Below the pieces are notes generated by a model. It was not told where the DNA came from. It saw nothing but the letters and a program-made list of their open reading frames with translations, and made no database searches. A DNA stretch of 57,451 bases. It comes from Bimuria novae-zelandiae CBS 107.79 (Eukaryota > Ascomycota > Dothideomycetes > Pleosporales > Didymosphaeriaceae). The translations under genes and the position numbers were made by a program. This document shows positions 44,582 to 57,185 of the stretch, piece after piece (position 1 is the first letter of the stretch; the number at the start of each line of letters is the position of its first letter). The DNA lies in NCBI GenBank assembly GCA_010015655.1, contig ML976657.1, positions 315,152-372,602 of the forward strand, read 5' to 3'.

Positions 44582-46919
44582 ATGGCGGCTCCCACGTACA
44601 AACGAGCCAAATCTGATCCGCCTCCCATCTTGGTCGAGGACACAGCTTCGGGCGCTCACATGGACCGTACGCATCGGCTAAGCTCCGCATTAATTATTCC
44701 AGACTGACACGTTCGCAGAGAAGCAGCCATCGCAGACGGTGCGCGAACGGTCCACACCCCAAACGCGCGATTCGTACACGCCGCGCCAGCGTCGCAACAA
44801 CACATGGGAACGCGGCCACCGTCGCCAGCGCAGCCCGAACGTCGAATGGCACGAGAAGTGGACAAAGGATAGCTGGCAGAACGGGCGCGTCCTGCTCATC
44901 GACTACGTGGGGAAAGAGCACACGGCGCTTGGAAGGCGGAAGATTGTGGCGCAGGAGTTCAACGACATCGATGGGCTGCGGAAGTTTTACGGGAGCGAAG
45001 AGCTGGCGGGACAGTCGGCGCTCAGGGTTATACATGTGCAGAACGCGAGCTGGGCGACGAGGTTTCTACTGAGGAAGTTTAACATTGATGCGAACGATGA
45101 TTTGGTGGGGACGAAGTTCGGGCGGTGGGCGAGGTATGAGCAGCCGCAGAGGAGGGCGAATAAGCCGGTGCTGAATGGGAAGACGTTCAGAACGCAGAGG
45201 GATCCGTGGCGAGGAATCAGCCGAACGAGCTTCGGATGCGACTACCTGCGGCATTACCCTGCGAACCGGGTCCACGGGTCGGACTACGGGAAGAGCACGG
45301 AGATGATGGCGCTGAATCATTACGACGACTACGATCTGCCGGCGCTCACGTACGATGTGCATGTCCAGCGCTTGAGCGTGTATGTGCAGTTCAGCTACGA
45401 TGAGCCGGGCGGCGACGTGGATCCCGAAATCAGCAATCCGTACGACGAAGAGGAGCACCAGTACCACGAGAACCTTAAGAAGCAGTATCATACCGATTAC
45501 ATACCGAAGCTGAGGACACTCGACAACGGGAATACCATCATCATTTTCGAGCACTCGCAGTCCGGCTCTGTGGAGGACACGCTGATCGGCGCGCGGCAAG
45601 GGCTGGAGCTCAAGTGGCGGCGCCTCACCTTCTACATGCCACGCACCGACATCGAAGACGACGCGCTCATGGTGTCCAAATGCATGGATCTCGTCCTCCG
45701 CGACGTCTTCCGTGCGCTGTCCCAGAACTGGGAAAGGTACTCCAACCTCTGCGAAGTGCACACGGGCATCCTGGAAGACAAAATCTACGAGAACCCGGCC
45801 GACGAAACGCGTGCCCCAGAGCTCTGGACCAACGCCAGTCTCTGGCTCAAAGTAGAGCGCCTCATGTACCTCCACATCGACCTCATCAAAGAAATGCGCG
45901 TCTACCTCCACGAGCTCGACAACGCCGACCCCTCGGAAGACGGCCCCTGGCTCGAGTCATCCGCTGAGGAAATGGAAAAACTCACCACGCTCTTCCAAGA
46001 AGGCGTCCTCAAGCCGACCGACAGCCTCTCGGACCTCATGTACAAGAGCGTGGGTATCCGCGACGCGCGCCACTCGCTGCGGCTCGGCCTGTCCATGTGG
46101 CGCCTCAGCTGGATCACCTTCATCTTCCTCCCGCTCACCTTCGTCACGGGCTTCTTCGGCATGAACGTCGACACCTTCACTAACGAGCCGAGCATAAAGT
46201 ACTTCGTCGTCGCAGCCGTGACGCTCTTCGCCGTCGTCATAGCCCTCTGGTACATGATGAAGCACACGCTGTCCTCGCAGCACCAAGAAACGCTCCGTCG
46301 CGGCGTCTACGAGCGTCTCTACAACGAGCTCTCCTCGCTGCATCCTATGCTGTGGACGCGTCGCGGACCCCGCCACGGCATCGTGCCCGTTGGCTGGTGG
46401 GCGGGTGTAAAGTGGCGCTTCATAACGCACTGGCTCAACTCAGAGCGCACTGTACTCGCCCAACGCGCAGACGACGCGGGAGACCGCGGACTCGGCACCT
46501 GGAGCCGCGCGAAGAACTACCTTGCGCGCCGCTGGCTCGCTTCCCTCCCAGTCATGCCGCGCGGAGGCGCAGACTCTGAGCTCGAGCTGTACTTGCAGTC
46601 TGAGGGGCTGGAGAAACCGACGCTCGGCGAGTTCATGGAGGCGATTGCGCCGGCTAGTCTGGCGGATGGGATGCCCACGGCTGCGAATAGGATGCGGGAG
46701 CGGAGTCGGCGGAGTCTGCGCAGTCTGAGGAGTTTGAGCCCTGCGCGGAGCGAGGAGAGGCCCCCGGTTAGAGGGCCGAGTAGTGAGGATGGGGGGCCCG
46801 GGAGTGGGGTTATGGTGGAGGAGAAGGGCGTGGGGAGTGAGGATGAGCGGAGCGAGGATGGGCGGAGGAGTGTGAGGGAGAGGCTGGATGTGCCCGGGCG
46901 GCCTGGGACGGGGAGTTGA
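44582..46919 (+). CDS. CorA-type magnesium transporter family protein
   Basis: Exons 44582-44666 and 44719-46919 (52-bp intron, GTACGC donor, CGCAG acceptor, phase 1) give 761 residues. A soluble N-terminal domain of about 480 residues is followed by two transmembrane helices at about 490-512 and 526-546. The signature GMN (residue 509, in TGFFGMNVDTF) closes the first helix; it is the ion-selectivity motif of CorA/Alr1/Mrs2-type pentameric Mg2+ channels. The C-terminal extension of about 215 residues is Arg/Ser-rich and presumably cytosolic. The very short charged exon 1 is supported by the intron signals. A plasma-membrane or vacuolar location is likely; there is no mitochondrial targeting pattern. 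The specific paralogue is not assigned. Confidence 0.9.
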
Positions 46920-47357
46920 GTTTGGTGAGGTTCACTGTCTGCAGAGTGTATACTGCTACTAAAAAAGGAATGCGACTGTGCTCATACCGAGTTAGGTTTT
47001 ATGTGTGCTTCTGTTCCGAATGCTTTCCCATGTCACCCCCGCAAAGAAGGATTTAAAGCCCGCGACACGAGCGCACACAGTATCCTAGAACACTCCACGG
47101 CTTCAATAGTGCCTTCCACCTTTACCAAAATCTCTACTCTCACGATCCCAGCGCCCGTTATCTCGCTTGCTTCCAATCTTCTATTGTTCTGCGTAACCTG
47201 CGCGATCAAGTTTCGAGATGGCGAGGGTGGGAGCTCCCAATCCCCTCCCCACCGGGAACGACGCAACAATTAGCTCGTGGATCCAATAAAAAACCGCCAG
47301 GTATCAGGTCAACTGCAATACGATTGAAGGCTGTAGTATAAACATGCTGATGCGATG
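46920..47357. other. 3' flank of the CorA-type gene; no gene seen
   Basis: 440 bp ending at the left end of a second hAT copy. No supported feature. Confidence 0.5.
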
Positions 47358-47820
47358 CAGCGCTGCCAACGTACAGTACGTTCGCTCCGTACAGTGATTC
47401 GAGCCGAACGAACGTACAGCCATATTGACCCGTACAGAGCTCCGAACGAACACGCTTTTGGGGTTGTACGTTCGGTTGTTCGGGACTACGGGAAGTCCTA
47501 TTTTTATGAGGAATATAGGATAATTGGTGGAGTTTTCCTATGCCTTCTGCCTTCCTTGTGCTACGTGTTGGCGTCATCGTATAGTGCCTTGTGCAATGTT
47601 CTTGGAGTAGAATTTTTAGTTAAGTTTAATTATTATTATCTGTTACCTTTATACTATTGTTAGCTATAAAGATATTATTATAGATTACTTTATTACCTGC
47701 TCGCAGTTATCGTTATTAACTTAGTTAACTTAGCTAGTATTTAACTTTTAGCTATTCTACTATGCCAGGTCGCGTACAGTAGCTGTTATAGCAGAGAGCT
47801 CCGAGAGCTTAGAGGACCCA
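47358..47820 (+). mobile_element. RIP-mutated, truncated copy of the hAT family seen at 16.4 kb
   Basis: It starts with CAGCGCTGCCAACG, the same terminal sequence as the element at 16374, followed by a similar series of CGAAC/GTTCG motifs (47370-47490) and the same order of internal sequence. That includes the AATTGGTGGAG block and the start of the transposase frame (here CTATGCCAGGTCGCGTACAG), in which many C are replaced by T. Similarity fades near 47820 and no right end was found, so this is a truncated left part. Confidence 0.75.
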
Positions 47821-48898
47821 CACCGCTAGTGGGTAGACGTTGGCCAAAAACGCTACCTAATCGTATATAAAATGGCAATAAATCACCTCTTGTGCTAGCG
47901 ACGTCCTGTGACTGTAAGTAGTGTTTCGTGTCCGCTAGGAGAACAATTACGTGTAATTATAATTTACTGTTATTTATTATTATTAAGGCTCTATAGCTGC
48001 AGAAGAATTAGCTAAGGAGGAATGCTATATTAAGTTACTTTAAATAGCTAGTAGCTTATATCTCAGGCTGGTTGGATTGTCTTTAGGATTAGAAGGATTT
48101 TGTTCCGCCGTTAACATGAGCACATTTCTCCAGGAACATAAAAGAACACACGAAGGGTTCAGCGGAGGCACTATATGCCAGGCTGGCGGAAATGTCGGTG
48201 GAAAACACCCAGTCAATTACCACAAAGTTTCACAGAGAGAGCACTCAAAAGATTTGAAATCTGCATGTGATATGATCATCATATCGTCATAACACTCTCA
48301 CATCTACAACTACTTTCCCCAACACCAGAGATCCCACGCTTCCCTCCTTGCCTGCCCAAGAACCGAACCAAACCAAACCATCCACCCTCCGTACCCGAAC
48401 CGGCCCACTCAATCCTCATCAAGGGAATCGTAATTATCGTAACGTACCATCGCCACAACCTGAGCCTGCGTTGCAGGCACCATAAAACGAAGTTTGAGTA
48501 AAAAGAAAAAAACGCCCGTCCCCAGCTCGCTTGCATTCCAGCAGCGAGGGTAACAGTGGGGTGCATGCAGATGCAGTCCGTAACAAAACTCCGGAAGAAT
48601 TGAAAACAGGCAAAGAACACGGGTACAGAAACACCAAAAATTCGCCTCCTTAATACAAGACACGGCCGGGTCAATCATCGGCCAAGGACTCCACCATGTG
48701 GTTTGTTTTGGTGGTTGTAGAGGTGCAAGCGTCGAGGTGAAGTGATGTTGAGATATGACTAGTCAAGCACTGGATCGTCGCGGGAATTTGCCAATATTGT
48801 ACAAAGCTTCAAGACTGTAGACAACAGAGTGACGGTACATCCAGGTCGGGAGACGGGCGCTGCTATACTGATTATAGCGGGCCCTTGATATGAGTGAC
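47821..48898. other. No gene recognised
   Basis: The first 240 bp are still AT-rich and may be further degraded transposon sequence. The remainder is ordinary DNA that probably includes the 3' untranslated region of the Wee1 gene. Confidence 0.45.
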
Positions 48899-51800
48899 CT
48901 AGCTCATGTCCATGGCGTCGACGTTGTCGGTGATCATAGGCTCATAGCCGCACAGTGATTCCTCAGAAGGCCCGAAATTGCCTTCGTAGATTGTTGCACC
49001 GGAAGATCGGCGTTGTGCTACCCATTGGCAGCCAAATGCCATGGAGACAGCTTCGGCTGTTGGTCGCTCCGCTGGGTCGTATCGTATCATGGCCTTGGCT
49101 ATTTGATCCATAGCATTAGGATCCTGGTCATCCGTCATGAACCTAGGAGCTTTCGCCACCTCATTCTGAAATTCTTGAGTGAGGTAGCCGGTGGAATCCA
49201 CAAAAGATTGGGAAGCAGACTCTATAGGGTCGCCATTCTCATCGCGGCTGAGAGTGCTCTGGGTGCTCCAGCTCAGGCTCGGTAGCACAGAGTTGAAGTC
49301 CCCAGACCGAAGCTTCTGCCAGGATTCGCCGTATTGCGGCATTTCGCAGTCGCCGGCGATTTCGGACATGATGAGACCCAGAGCGTAGACATCAGCTGGC
49401 TTGTCGAAGCGGCCTTGAAGGGCTTCTGGGGAGAGGTAGGCGCGATCACCCTCTCCGTCGATGCCTTTCTCAGCAGGCCAAGCAGTGGCCAAACCGAAAT
49501 CAGCAATCTTTAGCCAGCCGCCAAAGTCGATGAGTATGTTGGCGGGTTTCAGATCGAGGTGGATGAAGCTGTTCTCGTGAATGAACTTGAGGCCCTTGGT
49601 ACTGTTAGTTTGTGCATACTGAGATGTCCCCGATAGAACTTACAAGTGACAAATCCAGGAGGATCTTCCAAATCCTGAAGTCATCGAGGCGACCCTTTGT
49701 CAAAAAGTCCTTCAGATTGCCGTTGTCGCAATACTCCGTCTCGATGTAAAGATGCTGATCGTATTCCCAATGGGCTTTGTAAGCTACGATGTGATCATTG
49801 CCCCGGAGAGCCATAAGCACTTGCACTTCCTGAAGCTTCTTCTTTCGATCCATAGGCCCACTGATCGGTTTCTTGGACTTCTTTACGACCGTGTAAAGAT
49901 CACCAGCAGAAAAAGATTGCCCAAGACCCCGATTCAGTGGCTTCCCAACCTTGAATATCTGCGAGAACTCGCCTTTAGCTCGCTCAAGCGGTTCTACGTG
50001 TCCGAAACGTGCAGCTAAAGATTCGTCCACATCGTTTTTGGGGAGACCGATAGGAATTGCGGATTGATTACGCGAGAACAGTGTGGAGTGATCTCGTGGA
50101 GTCGTGGGGGTCATTGGAGGGAACGAGTTACTACAATCGCTCCCGAAACTGCTCCCAAAAAGTATAGGCCCTGAACGATGACCAGAAATGCTAAGCTTGC
50201 TGGGATCAGGGACAGTTGATGGCTCGTGGAGAGGAGTAGACGGAAAGGTACCAGAGATGCTATGGCGAAAGGCAGGCGCAGGGTCATTTCGGGGAGTCGT
50301 GGATTCGTCGGGAGCTGTAAAAGTGTCTGCTCCAATGCTTCCCCTGGTCACTGGCCTCTTGAATGTCGATCGTCGTAGGCTGGACCGACCAGACCGGCGT
50401 CCATAAGAGTCGCCATTTTTGGTAGGTGTAGGCGGCATATCGTCCACACTTGACTGGCTGTCAATCATCCGGTTTCCGGTTGGTGAGACTGAGGTGTCAT
50501 CGTCGATTCCGTCAACGCTCACGTGGCTTCCTCTTCGTTGCGAAAGACTCCCAGAGTCCCCGAACATTGAAGTGAAAGATAACTTCGAAGTCTGGGTGCT
50601 AGGCGTTCCAAACACAGGTTGCTGTTGCTCCTGGATACGGTCTCGGAAACTCGTCCGGAAACTATGTGAAAGCGGAGACTCAACATTGAGCGGGGGAGGG
50701 AAGGAGTGCCGCTTTGAGGGGGTCTCTGGTAGTTGATACTTGTCAGCCTTGGGCGACTCGACGTCCCGGCTCTTCTTTGACAAAAGACCACCGGTCGATC
50801 GGGCGAAAATGTTCGGCTCCGCTGGCCGATAGGGCAGAGGAGTACCGAATGTGCTATCACTGGAGTCATGCGGTCGCACTGCTCCGAGTGGCAACGATTG
50901 GGTGAAGGAGTTGAGATTCCGTGGTCCTGAGGTGGGAGGAACTCGCGAAGCGATCGGGGAATCACCTGAGACGCTTGAAGATGCAGAAGCTGACACTGTG
51001 TTCGCCAATGGATGCCGTGTTGGGTTCCCAGCTCCGCCCCGCATGAAGGGCTGCATAGTCGAACGACCGAACACCGAGGCGTCTGCAGACACTGGACTAG
51101 AAAAATTGAAGCCATCCAAGGAGGCCCGCTGGGGACGCGTCTTGGAAGCGGCTAGTCCAGGCTTCATGAAATCGCCGTCCATGGAAGGCTTCGGCCGCGG
51201 AGAACCTGCAGGGGTGCGCTGGGAAACAGCCCGTCTCATTGTTGTGGTCCTTCGAGCAGGGGTGTTGAGGTTTGGTGCAGGTGTTGAAAACAGGTTCAGA
51301 GGCTCGCTATCCTGGTGGGGGTGAGAATCTTCCGCATTGTGTCGGATAGGGGTCTGCTCGAAGACGTTGAATTCGGCCGGCATTCCAGCGTGCAAACTTC
51401 TCCTCTTAGGATTGGGAGTGGCGCAGCTTGCAGGCTCGAAGCCCGACGCGCCGTCGCGACGCTTCAGAGGACTCGGCTGAGGAGGGCCAAAGCGAGGTGT
51501 TGCAGGAGTGGTGGGGTTCAACGGCTGCGATCGGGCGAACTCGAACTTGATCGGTTGGTCGTCGATATCGAAGCGAGCGCTGTTGTCTTCCTCGTCCCAG
51601 AGGTCGGTGCTGTTCCTGCGCGCAGGCATGTTTTCGTCGCCAAAGAGAGGCCGCGATACAAAAGGCGAGGTGTTTACGCGGTCGGTAGATTCAACCAAGG
51701 CGCGTCGCGGGCTCTTCGGTGTCGTGGTGGTGCGATTGCGGGGTGACGACCGGAGTCGGTCCTGTAGGCTGCGGCGCACGGTGAATTTTGACTTCTTCGA

Positions 51801-52097
51801 GGTCGTTGCGGCCTGCGAAGCAAACGGCGACTCGGTGTAGGCAGCGATGGGGCTGCACTGTTTGAGTGCCTTGGGACTGAAGGCGCGCGACGTAGCTAGC
51901 GGGGAAATTGGCGAGCCGGACGCGTCAGGTTTAGTCATGCGCAGCTGGAAGCGCGACGGTTTCGAAGGTGACCGTGAGAGGGAGCGTCGCAGCTGTTGTA
52001 TGGAGGAGGCCAGGTGGGCGGGGTAAGCGTGGTGGGTGGGTGAGGGCAGGTGCAAGATGCCGCCCGTTTCGCGGTGCGGGGAATAGGCGAAGTCCAT
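48899..52097 (-). CDS. Wee1-type mitotic inhibitor kinase
   Basis: Exons 52097-49644 and 49594-48899 are joined across a 49-bp intron (GTAAGT donor, ACCAAG acceptor, the only one that keeps the kinase frame), giving 1,049 residues. I chose the ATG at 52097 (MDFAYSPHRETGG); the frame upstream lacks ATG. The first roughly 700 residues are disordered, Ser/Pro-rich and full of SP/TP sites. The kinase domain begins near 707 and shows the Wee1 pattern: FSQIFKVGKPLNRG, the VVKK lysine, HLDLKPANI in the catalytic loop, IADFGLATAW, and GDRAYLSPE after the DFG. Wee1/Swe1 kinases phosphorylate Cdk1 on the inhibitory Tyr in the nucleus and delay mitosis; the N-terminal sites suggest control by Cdk and other kinases. 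The filamentous-fungal orthologue is known as ankA in Aspergillus. Confidence 0.92.
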
Positions 52098-54835
52098 AAC
52101 TAGAGGGGCTGTTGGTGGGGGCGAAGGGCGCCTCGAGGTGAGAGGTGAAGGTGAAGACTGGTGTGGTGGTGAGTCTGTCGGCTGTCGCGATGCGCCGCAA
52201 AGTCGGTGGCTGGGCGGCCGACAGGTGCGGGCGGCGGGCGGGGGAGAGGCCAATCTTCAATCGATAACGATAGTGCAAATGAGCTTGCAGTGGTCGGTGG
52301 GGCGTGGTATGAATGCGTGGAATGCTGGTGCGGATGCAAATACACGCCTGGCCGCGCCGTCGTCGTTGTCGAGTTCACGTCTCACCCAGAGTTCCACCTC
52401 AGCGAGCGACTTGCGACTGCGCCCGCTCCATGCACGGCCTGCTGCTGGGTGCGCGAATGGCGATGGCAAGCGTGCGCAGTGGAAGCCCGGTTGAAGAGTG
52501 CGAAGTGCGCGGCGCTGGCGTGGCCGTGGTCGATTCGCTGGCGGTGGGTGACGTGCGGAGTCGTCGACGGAATGCGCGTGGGTGGGTAAACAACAACACC
52601 GGAGGGGCGCGCCTGCCGCTGGAGATGAGGAGGCAGTCGCGATGCAGCGATGATGCAGTCAAAGGAGGAAGGGTCGACGGGCGACGATGGGCAGACCCTT
52701 TGCGATCGAGCGCAGGACACGGATAGATTGAATGGGATGGGATGGGATGAGGGAGGAGGACGCGCGAACGAGCGCGTCGCCTGGATTCTTTTTCGGGCTG
52801 TTTAGTCCGTGCGCACATCAGCCGAGGACCTGCAGCAAAGCGCCCGAACGTTCGCACGCTGCGAAACCCACCGGCCCGCCGTGTCGAATCGCTGCTAGAC
52901 GGAGGGCAAGCTTTTGACGCGTTTCAAGTTTGAGCGCACTACCACAAGCACAGAGGAAACGCTGCGGAGTGCATTCATCGGAAGCTGCTGTAGTGTCTCG
53001 CCACTAGGACGCGTTGTTTGTTTACATCCGCCATCGCCACACAAATGCGCACCCACCACCTGTCCGCACGTCCACCCCCGGGACGCATCGTCATCTATCG
53101 CTGCCGGGCCCCCCCTCTCTCCATCGGCGGGCCACGCCAGCGTCAAATGAGGCAATTTCGCCTTTCTTATGCAGACTTGTGCGAAAATGGGGTTATCGGG
53201 AACGGCCCGGGAGGCTATGAGCGAAGAGCCTAAGCTATACGTCTCCGCATTATGATTATCTTTGCGACTCTGTGCCCAACGCCGGCGGCGCATCACGCTA
53301 CTCCATCGTTTATCGATTGTGCAGATTTGCGCCCAATGGACCAGCCATGGCGCTTGCTGGCGTCTGCGTGAGGAGGGGCCTCGGCATCTCTGTGCGTTCG
53401 CGTCTACCAACCGCTGCCGCAATCCGCGCTCGAGTGTGCCGGCTGTGCTGTCCCGTGGAGCGCCGGCTGCCCACTCTATCGAGCAGCTTTAGGCTCTGCT
53501 GAATTCCTTTCATGCCGGCGTCGCGGTCATGACCAGTCCGATCTCCATCATGCCTATGCATCTAACGCTCGTGTACAGCCGTCACGATGTGCGCTTGCCT
53601 CGCGGAACATGATCCGGACGGCCCTTCCCTTCACGTCACGTCTCAGGTACAACACATGTCAGCTCGGTATCTCCACCAGCCTTACCCTTAGTACAACGTC
53701 AACGGTGCGGTCACATGCTGCATGGTCGCTCGTGAATGACCTCACGACTCTATAGGCTCATCTGGTGCCTGACCCGCGCAAGCCGGTCCCGCGAACGCAG
53801 GGCATCGTGATCAGCGCCGCGTGCATGACGGCACCACTGTTATCACTGGTTCTACTTCACTCTACTGTTGAGGCTCGGAGAATTCAACGTTCCTGACCCA
53901 TCAAACACCAATTCGTCTCGGTGACACGTGCAAACTGTCACATCGAGCCTGACGCTACTGGGGTATCGTATCGGAGTCCGACCACTACAATCCGGGGAAA
54001 CATGATGTCGTGCAGGTTCAGCCTCACCTAGCGCTTGGATGTTTCAGTGCCGGCACAATGACAATGTAGCCAAATTTTGCCCGGTTGCTCTGGCGATACT
54101 GCATGCGTCAAGGCTATGCTAAGTTTCTTGGACGTACATACGCCCCAGTTGCAGAGATGGCCGACAATAACAACAAATAAATACGCTGGCAAAACACGCC
54201 CGCAAGGGTTCAGACAGAGCCCACAAATGCGGTCGGTGCAGAAATGCCACGAGGGTGTGCTAAACCGAAGTCGACTAGCCAGAGACACGTATCTCCTGAA
54301 GCTCAGAGACCGACCGTGCAAGATCGATTAGGCGGCCAGCCGCGAAGCATCGACCACCGCGGACCCCTCTTAGGTTCTTCAACACTGACAGCAATTCCCC
54401 GCAGGCTTTGATTTTGCGCAGTATTGTTTACATGCAATTCGAAATCTGCACGCAGATCCGGCTGAACCGCGAAAGGTTCCTTCAGTTCGTAGCTACTCGC
54501 CCATGAGCCTGAATATGTATATCAATCTCAGCCCCTGATACCCAACGACTACTCATCTCATGGGCATCGTCATAATTCGGGGCTTGAGCCAGTAAATTTT
54601 TCAGTCGACCCTCCGGCAATGCGCGGAGATATCACTGCCCTCTAGGATTTACGCTGAAGGCAGGCTCCTCAGTGCCCAACATGCCGATCTCTGCCATAAT
54701 AAGTCAAAAGGCTTCGTGAGCGCATTACGCATTCAGAACAACACCGGTACTCACGTCAGGATGTTAAAGCCGGAATTCCATTTCCGTAATCGAAGGCGGG
54801 GTCGCCCCTGTCCGTTGCATTCACCAAGACGTCAT
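52098..54835. other. 2.7-kb intergenic region; no gene recognised
   Basis: It contains the Wee1 promoter and leader (with CA/CG-rich low-complexity frames up to about 52850) and the 3' flank of the transcription factor. A short GGGAT run lies near 52732-52747. Several long frames on both strands here are Arg/Pro/Ala-rich and carry no domain. Confidence 0.45.
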
Positions 54836-56533
54836 TTACCACCACTCGACGCAAGGGTAGACTGTATTACCTATGGAGAAGAATAGAATTCCAAGCTCGT
54901 CAGCGTCTTCAAGCCATCTCTCGCTCCGCTGCTCCAACGCTATACCAGCTTGAATAGCGGCGAACTCGCTCATCATATACGGCCCGTCACGCCATTGAGA
55001 GAGCCACCGAGCATACAGCTCCTCCCACTTGTCTTCCGTCTCGCATTGCCAGAGAAATTTGGGGGTGGGTGCTGGCATGAAGCCCAGCTGCGAGCACGCG
55101 AATGACTCCAGATTGTGATAGACCGAGTATGACCAGTGCAGGAGATAGAGCGAGAACACAGCGCGACGCTTTCCGGTAACGTGCACCCATGCCTCCCAAG
55201 CTGGCTGGATGCAGTCTCGTTCCTCCGTCAACAGCAAGCCTGTTCGCGCAACATATGATATTACTCGTTGGAGACAAGCGAATATAGCCGGATCAACTAT
55301 TGACAATGAGATTTGGCCTTTGCCAGGAAACATAAGCATGACAGTGTACATCACGAGCGCTTGCAAGGCTGCGAGAAGATGTCTTTCATCCATTGAACGG
55401 TGCTGTACGGACCGTCAACACCATTTCAAGGGCACACAGAGCCATCGCCTGGGGAGACTAACCTGCTGGAAGAGGACGCGCATTTCCTGCAACGCTGCCT
55501 GGCGTACGAGCTCGGCGGCGCCATCATCTTGACTAACCCACATTCTAGCCACGGTGACACAATTCTTCATTGGCCATAACGTCCTGGAAGGCTCCAAATG
55601 GGTGAAGTGAAGCATAGGAGGTGTCTGAAACCCTTTCGCCATTGTTCTTGGCCACGTTTTCATGACTTTGAGTAATGTTTCCATATTGTGTTTCACTAAT
55701 GGAGGGACTGATTGGGGCGGTCCCGTATTCCAAAGCAGCCAGTCATTTGGTAAGATATTATTGCTGTCAGGAGTGGAATCGGAGCTTGGTTGAATCATGA
55801 CAGCGTCAAGTGAGTCTGATTGGGCAAACAGTGCACCAGAAAAGTCGTTCTGAATACGCGTTTGCAGTCAGCAGACGTTGATAGTGGAAAATCGAACGGA
55901 AAATTATTGAGAAGTGGTTCTGGACTCACCAGGTTCAACATCACGTCCGTCTCTAAGGAGCCGCCAGATTCGAACGCTGCCAAGGAGCGCGTATCGGGAT
56001 CCTGCAAGTCAGGGAATGAAATGGTTCCCAAACCTATCACACCCATGGCATCCGCGCTGTCGTGTATCGTCTCATTGGCCATTTTTTCGGAGACTCGCTC
56101 TGTCGACGACTGCATATGGATCCTTCTGGTCATGGGGATGATATCTACCCATATGGCAATCGATCAGTAAACCAATGAGGCGCGGACGCCTATGGTACAT
56201 ATATATCAAACCCACATACAGTCACATACAGTCCCTCTCTGCTCGCATCTAGAGCATTTCGGTCGCTCTAAACTGCACTTCGTTTTCGAGCCGGTGCATT
56301 GCTGGCAACTCTTCTGCCGGAGACTCGGAGCCGGTCCTACGATGACCCCTTCTGTCAGCGTTCTGCATTATGCACGAGGTTCCATGGGCAACTCACCAGG
56401 AGCGCATTTCTTGGAGTGTCGAACTAGAGAGGACTCTGCGGATTCTTAGCTAAGTATGTCGGAAGAAAGGGTGCGTATTCGAACTTTGAGTGAACGTCTT
56501 CTCGCAGATATGGCATTTTCGGCGAGATTCCAT
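54836..56533 (-). CDS. Transcription factor with C2HC zinc finger followed by Zn(II)2Cys6 cluster
   Basis: Six exons fit in phase: 56533-56485, 56435-56397, 56336-56220, 56144-55930, 55849-55463 and 55402-54836 (introns of 49, 60, 75, 80 and 60 bp; for example GTATGT donor and TACTGAT branch in intron 3). They give 457 residues. A C2H2-type finger with Cys as last ligand is formed across the first intron: C7, C10, F14, L20, H23, C27. A binuclear cluster follows with Cys at 40, 43, 50, 57, 60 and 67 (CQQC..CSRC). The rest is a helical fungal regulatory region with Trp/Leu-rich segments, similar to the fungal-specific transcription-factor domain of C2H2/Zn2Cys6 regulators. It should be a nuclear DNA-binding regulator; the target is unknown. 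The two tiny 5' exons are the reason this gene could be missed or truncated in automatic annotation. Confidence 0.8.
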
Positions 56534-57185
56534 GATGGTATTCGTTACATTGGCATTGGGCTTGTTGACCAGTGGCTCGTCAGAGAAAGCAACTCAGGGT
56601 TCCGGCTTTGTATGGACGGGATATCTGCTGCTTCTAGCTCTACTGATTTTGGAGTACTACATTTAGGAGTCGTAGACAAGACACCGGGCACATGCACAGC
56701 AGATCTGCTTGTGTTATACCACGTATGCCGATAAGGACAGCATTGGTGGAAATACCACGGGAGTTGCTAACAGAGTGCAGGAAGCCAAGAAAAGAACGAG
56801 ATACTAATGATATTGATTACACAACCCTGCTAAGCTTATCCTTGGAGTTAGCGCTGGATTGCTTTCACGATGCGCACTACAACCTCGAAAATACACGCTG
56901 TCGCTGATAACCAGATTTATTGGCAACACAAGCGCGTCACACTCCCCTTCCGTAGGAGTGTATAAAGTCCTACCGTAGAGTTTTGCAATTAATAGATAGC
57001 CTAGCTGCTAGCTGCAGGTGGCGACGTAACCGTAGGAGGTATCGCGCTGAGACGCTTGCAACGTCAAACATCGTCAAAATAGATCAGTGGCCTGCATCTC
57101 CACAACAACACCATAGATTTTGATACTTTTCGGATTTTCTTGATTCTACGGTCTAAATCTATAGGACTTTTGAATTTCATAAAAA
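56534..57185. other. Upstream region of the transcription factor; no gene seen
   Basis: 650 bp containing the transcription-factor promoter and the 3' flank of the gene at the right edge. A small inverted repeat (CGTAGGA / TCCTACCG) spans about 56953-56979. A 92-codon plus-strand frame from 56456 overlaps the first exons of the transcription factor and is judged a shadow. Confidence 0.4.

Noticed and set aside
45066..45911. 281-codon minus-strand frame
   Set aside because: Antisense shadow of the CorA-type gene; His/Val/Arg-rich translation without a domain.
52895..53422. 175-codon minus-strand frame in the Wee1 upstream region
   Set aside because: No domain and an opposing frame of similar quality; judged to be chance.
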